From the NCBI GenBank assembly GCA_014529385.2, contig CM043959.1:90280029-90344028 (forward strand): DNA of 64,000 nucleotides. Direction: 5' to 3'. Of this stretch, positions 57,328 to 64,000 are shown piece by piece (positions within the stretch are counted from its first letter, which is position 1; each line of letters begins with the position of its first letter). The position numbers and the translations under genes are program-made. Below the pieces are notes generated by a model. The model was not told where the DNA came from. It saw only the letters and a list, made by a program, of their open reading frames with translations, and made no database searches. The DNA comes from Adiantum capillus-veneris (taxonomy: Eukaryota; Streptophyta; Polypodiopsida; Polypodiales; Pteridaceae).

Positions 57328-58960
57328 GTTTCTCAGCAGCCTGCCAGGCGGAGACGATGGCGATGAGAGCAAGAGGGGGTTGAAGACTGGAACAGGGTGG
57401 AGCAAGGCCGATACTGGAATAGGGAAGCGAGCGATGCCCTGTCTGAGCACGAACTGATAAGAAGCGAGCGCAATAGCTATAGGTTTTCTGCATGCTGGTG
57501 GGGGCCTACCAACAAGGCCGAGGGGAATGTGTGTGTATGTAGGAACTGGGGCTTTGGGCAGCTAATGGTGCATGGGGACAGAGGATAAAGGATAGGCTAT
57601 GCTTTTTCTAAGCTATTGGGAGGGAATCTTAAAGTTAAATTAATGGGTAAGTGTAGAATCGACCGAGTAGGCTCAATTAATTATAAGTTATGGAACAATT
57701 CTCATACACGAAAATGGTGTTTTTCACATCATCTCTCGCTTTACAACAATGAAAAATTCAAGGAAAAACATTTAGCATGAAACAATCTTAGTGAGAAAAA
57801 CTTTCATACATGAGACAAAAGTTGTCCAACTCTCCCAAGTCAGAAAAAGACAGTGATTTTTTTGAGTCTTACATTAGTATTGTAATTCACATGAATGAAA
57901 GTCATTGCATTTTCTCAAAATCATTGCATTTACATTCTGTTTAGTTTCAAAAATGTTTTTGTCCAGAATGTTGCTTCACTGCCACGAGCCTAGTGGACAA
58001 CAACGCTTGTATTCTCCAATCTCAGGAAGGCAGACAAATTTCGGTGTTCATTAAAAGTGTGCCTCAGCTTAGCCTTGAGCCCGTTGCAAAATCAAAGTAG
58101 CTGGTTGAGGGGACGTCAAGAAGGAGAAAAATCCGATTAAAATACATGGAAAATAGTGTAATTTTGCAAAAATACCGACTAGTATTGTAAAATTGCCGGT
58201 TCAGATTTTTCTTGGAGGGATTTTTGTATATTTGTGAAAATGATTTTTCTCGAACACTGCGTGACACAATACTTGATAACATGAACCTGCAAGATCATAC
58301 CTTTAATACCGGCCCCCTATCACAAACCATGTGCAACTTTATGCATGTGTAACTATATGCAGGTGCAATTAGAAAGGGGGAATGGGCCGACACAAACACA
58401 AGGGCCTATCTATAGCTCAAGGTATCCACAACACCCCTATCCTCTCGAAAAACACCTTCAAAAAAGCTCTTGCACTAGCAGACCACCGCCTGCTCAATTT
58501 TCACTGCTCACAAACTCCACAAATCCATCACACAATGCACACCTACTGCCACGGCTTGTCTCCACCCTTACACACACTCAGAGCCGGTCAATCTCACTCT
58601 CTCACACAAAAAGAGGGGAAGGGGAAACAACAGCAAGAGGGGGCATGGTGACTTGATTGCACTTCAAAAAGCATGTACACTCTCTTGCACTGCCATTACC
58701 ATGGTCATTTTCACAAGAAAATACAAAGGGGTTAGTTTGTCAGAGAACTCCACTTTGCAGGCTTCAAACGACAAAAAAACAGCCCGGAAAAAAGCCCCTA
58801 TTTTGATTCAATTTTGATTCAATTTTGACTTGTATAGGGGGGGTCTTCAATTTGAAAAATTGCCCTCTCATTGGTCTATCTGGTACCCTAATTTGGTATT
58901 TTTGGGAAGGGGGCACCGCCTTGCTTCATCTGCTCAATCCTTCTCTCTTTTGCACTTTGG
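57328..58960. other. Gene-free stretch
   Basis: Open frames here (for example 58345-58656) are short and give no recognisable motif. GATTCAATTTT is doubled at 58805. No transposon end was found. Confidence 0.45.
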
Positions 58961-58965
58961 GGGGT

Positions 58966-58987
58966 GCAATAGCGATGTCGCTATTGC
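58966..58987. repeat. 22-bp palindrome, first copy
   Basis: Arms GCAATAGCGA and TCGCTATTGC around TG; perfect over 10 bp each side. A second copy lies at 59399-59418. Confidence 0.9.
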
Positions 58988-59228
58988 CCCTAGGCTTCTC
59001 TCTTCTTCTTTTTTTCTCCTTCATTTTTACCCCTTTGTGGCCCGGGCCTAGCTTTGCACTGCTTTTTTGGCCCAATTTTGGTCCTCTTTGTCCGACTCAC
59101 ACTTGCCTGCTTTGCCCTTTCTTCTACTCTCTCCTCCTTTGCTTTTGGTTCTTGTTCGGCCAGCCTTGAAATGGGCCCTTTGGTCTCCTTGCCTTTAGTC
59201 CTTCTAGCCACTCTTGGGATCTCTCTCC

Positions 59229-59366
<138 letters not shown>

Positions 59367-59398
59367 TCACTCTCCGCGGGACCCTCCCCTTTCCCTAG

Positions 59399-59414
59399 CA
59401 ATAGCGAGGTCGCT

Positions 59415-59418
<4 letters not shown>
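59399..59418. repeat. 20-bp palindrome, second copy
   Basis: Arms CAATAGCGA and TCGCTATTG around GG. It leads straight into the poly-G run. Confidence 0.9.

Positions 59419-59456
<38 letters not shown>
59418..59456. repeat. Poly-G run of 39 bases
   Basis: Thirty-nine consecutive G on the plus strand. It could form G-quadruplex structure, and its true length is uncertain because sequencing of such runs is error-prone. Confidence 0.8.
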
Positions 59457-59458
<2 letters not shown>

Positions 59459-60803
59459 CCCTGCTAAAGGTTTGGGGCCCTATGGCCGCGGGAATGGCCT
59501 CTCATCGGGCTACCATGTCACCAATGGCCAGACAAGCGCGCGCAGCAATGGCGCCGCCTTCAACCCTCCAAAACACCGGCGTTTACGCCCTACGCCGCCA
59601 AGCATGCGCTCACGCAGTGCCACTCATCCGCCATAGCTCACGGAGCTCCAAGGGGAGCTCGCCCCCCTTTACACAACCCCAAATGGGCTCACGCCCCAGG
59701 TTAAATAGCCGGAATCTTTAACGTCAAGCAACGCATGTGGGATTAATGCGCTCTGTGTGGAAGCCTTATGGCCCATGACCTCAAGCCCACATATTTAAAA
59801 CCCTCCACTTTTTGGCCTTCTTCCCTCGGTTCCCATGTTTTGCCAAATGGTTGGAACGTCGAACTGCCAAGCCGGGTTGGACCTTCACTAAGTCAATCCC
59901 GTGCCATGCAAACCTCATCATCTTCGGACTCCTCTGATCTCGCTATCTGAGGCCATAAAATACTAAAAAAAATACCTGCCATTTTTTCACTACCAAATGC
60001 CCCCAACTTGATCCTGTTGTATCTTGCTGACCAAGTACCCGATTGACGAGCTGTCGATTTGTGATAGCTCCACATGATGCATACTACCTTCAGGAACCTT
60101 GGCAACGCCAAAAAAATGCCAAATGGTGCATTCTCCGATACGGGCAAGTGGGCTCATAACTGGCCCCCGAAAAATGTTCAACTGATCATAACTTGCTAAC
60201 CAGAGCTCCGATTCGCAATCCGAGAAGACCAACATGCTCCACAACTTGAGCACTGCACATGTATCCACTGACACCTGCCTGGGCCACCTATCTCTAGCTG
60301 CCCTATCCGTCGGGGATCTGCTAAACCTTCTACCTTTAAACTGCAATATCTTGAGCATCGGGGTTCCGTTTGATGAGCCGTCTGGACCGGCTTCTACAGC
60401 ACATTGAACACTACATTCCAGAGCACTGACTTGTCATTTCAAGCACCTCCATCTGTCATCCCATGTGGACCATCCTACAGCTCTTTTGGCCCAAAAAACC
60501 GCATGGAGCATACACTTCCGCTATCCTTTGGCTGCCTAGGGCTTTGGTACATGTCCTAGCCTTCTACAGTGCACCTGCCTACTGCCTTTGCTTGGCATAG
60601 ACCATCTCCTAGCTCGGATCAACTTTGGCTGCACCATCATTGCCTAGCCCCCTCGTCAAACATTTATGTTCGACCAAAAGCATATGTACAAAACTTTAAA
60701 ACTGGCACACTAAAATGACGATTAAAAGCACTCGCAAAACCATAACTGTATGTACAAGCTATGTACAGAAGCTTCATCTCCTTTCTCTTGCACACCGCAT
60801 GCT
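59457..60803 (-). other. Probable 3' LTR region of Gypsy-4
   Basis: It lies directly downstream (minus strand) of Gypsy-4 integrase and has no coding motifs, so an LTR is expected here. Purine-rich AGAGAAAGGAGATGA at about 60795-60781 (minus) could be the polypurine tract. No second LTR is in the window to prove it. Confidence 0.4.
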
Positions 60804-62160
60804 TTAGGTGGGTTGCCTATCCCCCTTGACTACAATTTGCTTCACCTCAGGTACTAAATCCCTCTTGAAATACAGTTTGAGCCGCACACCATTCACCCTA
60901 TTCCTAAGAAGCTTGCCATTTGCTCTTACCAGCTGATAGGTTCCATTCGGAAAGTCCTTTTGCACTTTATACGGACCTGTCCACTTCTTCTTGACCTTCT
61001 TCTGGAATGTGAAATCCAAGTAGCTTTCATACTTCATGACCAAGTCTCCTTCCTGTATCTTCTTGTCTGGCAGGTTCTAATTGAACTTGGCAACCGCTTC
61101 TCTCTCTACTTCACATAGTAGTCTGTCGCTGCCTCTCTATCTATCTGCAAAGCCTCTAAACTGGCCTATCCGATCCTGTAGAACTTCTTGTTGAGTGGCA
61201 TTGACATGCCGCATACCATTCAAAGCACCTAGCTCCGCATGCACCGGCAAAAGAGCCTCCTTACCATAGACTAGCTCAAATGGAGTGAAATTTGTAGCTA
61301 CTTTATAGGATGTCCTATACGCCCACAAACACTTCTCTAGATTTTTTTCCCACTCAGATTCCTCCTTATACACATACTTCATTAACATCCTGACGATTTT
61401 CCCATTAGCACTCTCGACTAGACCATTGCATTGGGGGTGATAGGGTGAGGAAAATCGATTTCTAATCTTTAGCTTTTCCACTAATGCACTCATGAGCTTG
61501 CTTCTAAACCCCTAACCCCTATCAGAAACTAACACCCATGGAACACCAAAATGGCAACAGATGTTATCGAACACAAACTGAGCCACCACACTAGCATTTA
61601 CTTCCTTCACTACTTTGGCCTTGACCCATCTTGTAAGGTAGTCAATGGCTACCACCACGTACTTTTTACCGCTAGTAGACTTTGGGAGAGGGCCTATGGC
61701 ATCCAGAACCCACTTCTCAAAAGCACTTTGTGCGATGATGGCACCTTGTGACACCGCTACTAGTCATCTTTCACCTATAGTCTGACACTCGTGGCACGTC
61801 TTGCACCAGTAATGTACGTCCTTCACTATGGAAGGTCACCAAAAGCCTGCTCTAAGCACCCAAAATTGAACTTGGTCTTTGCCCTGATGTCCACTTTCTT
61901 CGTGGCATTGTTCCAGCACCATTCCCATCTCTTCTTTGTACATCACCCTTCTAAGCACTCTGTCACGCCCATAGTTCATGAGATCTTCACCTACCAGTGT
62001 GAATTTGCGGGCCTTTTGCACCACTCTTCTCTTTTGCAACTTGGACAAACCCTCTAAACATTGCCCTGTACTCAAAAAACCTTCAATCTCCTTTAGAGTC
62101 TCCCTACCTACATAAGTGGCTGGGGCCACATATAAACTTGCAACATACACTTGTACTTTG
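60804..62160 (-). pseudogene. Gypsy-4 integrase
   Basis: Zinc region with CHEESGHQ and CKTCHECQ (61930-61775), core FEKWVLDAIGP, VSDRG and NGLVESANG (DDE retained), C-terminal WTGPYKV and YQLVRANGK to 60804. In-frame stops lie between 61840 and 61755, at 61509-61511, and near 61080-61140. Confidence 0.85.
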
Positions 62161-62850
62161 CTACTTGTTGATTGGTTCTACTCTCTTCTCACATGCTTGA
62201 ATTGGACCTTTTCAAAAGACTTCAGCATCTTCTTGATGGAAAAGAACCAATGCTTCAATGAATCTCGCTTTACCTGCCATTGGCCTAATAGTTGCTTGAT
62301 GACTAGCAATGCATCTCCCTTCACTACCAACCTTGAAATGCCAAACTCTATACACTGCTTTAAACCCAGATGCAGAGTGAGATACTCCACCTCATTATTG
62401 GTATGGACATCCTCCAGATCATACGCCTTCAAAAATACAGCTTTACCGTGTGGGTCGTGTATCACCACACCTCCTCCTGCCTTTTGTACTACCCTTCGAT
62501 ATGCTCCGTCGAACCACATTGTAAAAGCATCCTCCAAACTAGGCTCCTCCTTAGTTTTGTCTCGCACCACCCTTGGATAGGCTGGTAAATCAACGGTTTG
62601 CTAACAAGAATGTCTGCCAAATGAGACCAACTCGTGTGATCTACCTTGAACTTGAACTGGAACTCTTGCAGCTCCAACACTCACTTCATAATCCTCCTTC
62701 TTGGATTCAAATGTAGCACTACCTCCGGTAATAGATTATTTGCTATCAACACAAAACACTTGCGCACAATCAAATGCACTTTGAACTTCTTGCAAGCAAA
62801 GACCAAAGCCATCACCCATTGTTCTGCCTCGGTGTAGGTAACCTCTCTTG
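62161..62850 (-). pseudogene. Gypsy-4 RNase H and archaeal-type RNase H
   Basis: RNase H: EAEQWVMALVFACKKF, LLPEVVLHLNPRRRI, a stop, then LELQEFQFKF. Second RNase H: MWFDGAYRR, NNEVEYLTL, VVKGDALLVIKQ, with all catalytic acidic residues that Gypsy-1 lacks in part. The right edge at about 62845 is fused to protease-region codons. Confidence 0.83.
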
Positions 62851-63931
62851 AACCACTGCCTTCTTAACTTTGGATTTAAAGCTAACAGCTGACCAAAAGT
62901 GATGTTTGCCTTTTGATTTTGAACATCGCTCACTAGATTGTACACGGAATAGCCGCACCCTAGCTGGAAATCCGCTTGTTTGATTTTGCGATGCCTCTTT
63001 CTTTTGCTAGGCTCGGGCTTCTCTCTACCTTTGTACACCTTCTCTTTGCCTTTGCGAGCTCACGTTTCCCTCCCTGTCTCTTTCTCCCTCTCAACTCTTG
63101 CTCGTTCATTAACCAAAACTTTGACATCCTGCTTATCCACCCCGATACTATTTACTCTTGGGACTTCACCTCCGTTTGGCGGAACTGGCTGCAAAGGATT
63201 TTCTATCGTTTGCTCTTCGGGACCATTGAATTGACCTTGCCCTTGACCTCTACCAAAAAGCGGGTAAACACCTCCTCTCTCTCACTGTGGCTGAGGACAA
63301 TCGGGTGCATAATGCCCCTCTTCTCCACAATTGTAGCACCTACCTGGCAGCGGCCTTGCCCTGCCCCTTGCTCCTCTTGGCTGTCCTCTATCCATGACAC
63401 TGAGCCGCAACTCTTGCATTTGCTCGGACAATTCTTGCACCGTGTGCACCCAATTTTGCAGCACAACAGCTACACCTCGGTTTCCATGATTTTCCTTGTG
63501 TATAGCCTCCCTCAGAATTTGCGGTTGAACATGGGCCATTGTCTTGTAGCCTGACACGCCCTGCTCTATCTTTTTCTTTATCTTTCTGCTCTTTGATCGG
63601 GCAATTGCTACCGCACGATTATAATTCTCTGGGCTCTCAAAATTGACTTTCTCTCTCACCTTGGGATGCAGACACGCCATGAACTTGTCTAGCTTGAAGT
63701 AGTTTCCATTAGCCAATTGCATCGCTGTCGCTAGCTCACCTAACACTCTTCAAAATGACCTAAAAATAGATTGAATTCTTCTACATCTTGCTTAAGCGCC
63801 ATCAACTTTGCATTCATCTCAACTGGGGATGCCTCCTTGCAAAAATCATGAAGAAACCTCGCCCGTAGATCCAGCCATGCGTGCCTCAGCTCACCTTCCA
63901 ATGCTTTCATACCATGCTTTAGCTTTACCAT
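62851..63931 (-). pseudogene. Gypsy-4 gag and start of the protease region
   Basis: Gag: LRHAWLDLRARFLHDF (63931-63740), frameshift, then LDKFMACLHPKVREKV...ENYNRAVAIARS and an intact zinc knuckle C-x2-C-x4-H-x4-C (about 63344-63303). After two stops the frame reads ADFQLG...ITFGQLLALNPKLRRQWFKR, parallel to the Gypsy-1 segment before protease. At about 62850 it jumps to RNase H; the protease active site and all of reverse transcriptase are absent. Confidence 0.83.
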
Positions 63932-64000
63932 GCATCACCAAAGGAAAAGTCTTCATTTTGCTATCCTCATTCGGCATACACAACTATAGCATATACAGCT

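Larger units (their letters stand above)
60804..64000 (-). mobile_element. Gypsy-4: Tat-type Gypsy element missing protease core and RT
   Basis: The minus-strand order is gag (runs off the window edge), start of the protease region, RNase H, archaeal-type RNase H, integrase. The second RNase H places it with Gypsy-1 and Gypsy-3 in the Tat/Ogre group. The frame is broken by several stops. Confidence 0.87.

Overview
This window looks like nuclear DNA from a large, repeat-rich plant genome. It is dominated by nested LTR retrotransposons, LINEs and long dinucleotide microsatellites, and only one gene appears intact. That gene, at 54925-55905 on the minus strand, encodes a microbial-type terpene synthase-like protein (MTPSL). 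MTPSL genes are known from nonseed land plants (ferns, lycophytes, mosses, liverworts) and not from seed plants. Together with the transposon load, this makes a fern or another nonseed plant the most likely source. That is an inference; no organellar, rRNA or tRNA gene was found to confirm it.

Layout. 1-430: the 3' tip of a LINE (family 'LINE-A'), microsatellites and a long imperfect hairpin. 480-7449: a minus-strand LTR element with a repetitive leader containing a ~285-bp tandem array that carries a near-perfect palindrome. Its LTR is split by 'Copia-1' (3731-7444, 5-bp target duplication ACATG). 7450-11560: uncharacterised sequence, a (TG)n tract and a long decayed ORF patched with an internal LINE-A fragment. 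12484-17590: remains of a dual-RNase-H Gypsy ('Gypsy-3') that appears internally inverted. 17640-23216: microsatellite-rich DNA and a 5'-truncated LINE-A with a microsatellite tail. 23541-31858: a young minus-strand Gypsy of Tat type ('Gypsy-1') with 1.6-kb LTRs and integrase deleted up to the 3' LTR. 31860-34440: microsatellites and tandem duplications.

34445-46637 is a transposon stack. A chromodomain Gypsy ('Gypsy-5', minus) is interrupted by 'Copia-3' (minus). Copia-3 in turn holds a 1.34-kb non-coding terminal-inverted-repeat element (39155-40493) and 'Copia-2' (plus, 41464-46637). 47480-47910 is another Gypsy fragment.

49100-55905 is the most gene-like region. It contains several diverged copies of one flanking sequence, a gutted MTPSL relic (51530-51715), a LINE-B insertion with a clean target duplication (52142-54278), and the intact MTPSL gene with a TATA box. 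The segment looks like a decayed tandem MTPSL cluster. 56030-60800 holds a second LINE-B tip, very long CT, GT and AT arrays, a 39-base poly-G run and twin palindromes. 60804-64000 is 'Gypsy-4' (minus), which has lost protease and reverse transcriptase.

All element boundaries, counts and identities were read by eye. No alignment or database search was run. Element names (Copia-1 and so on) are local labels.
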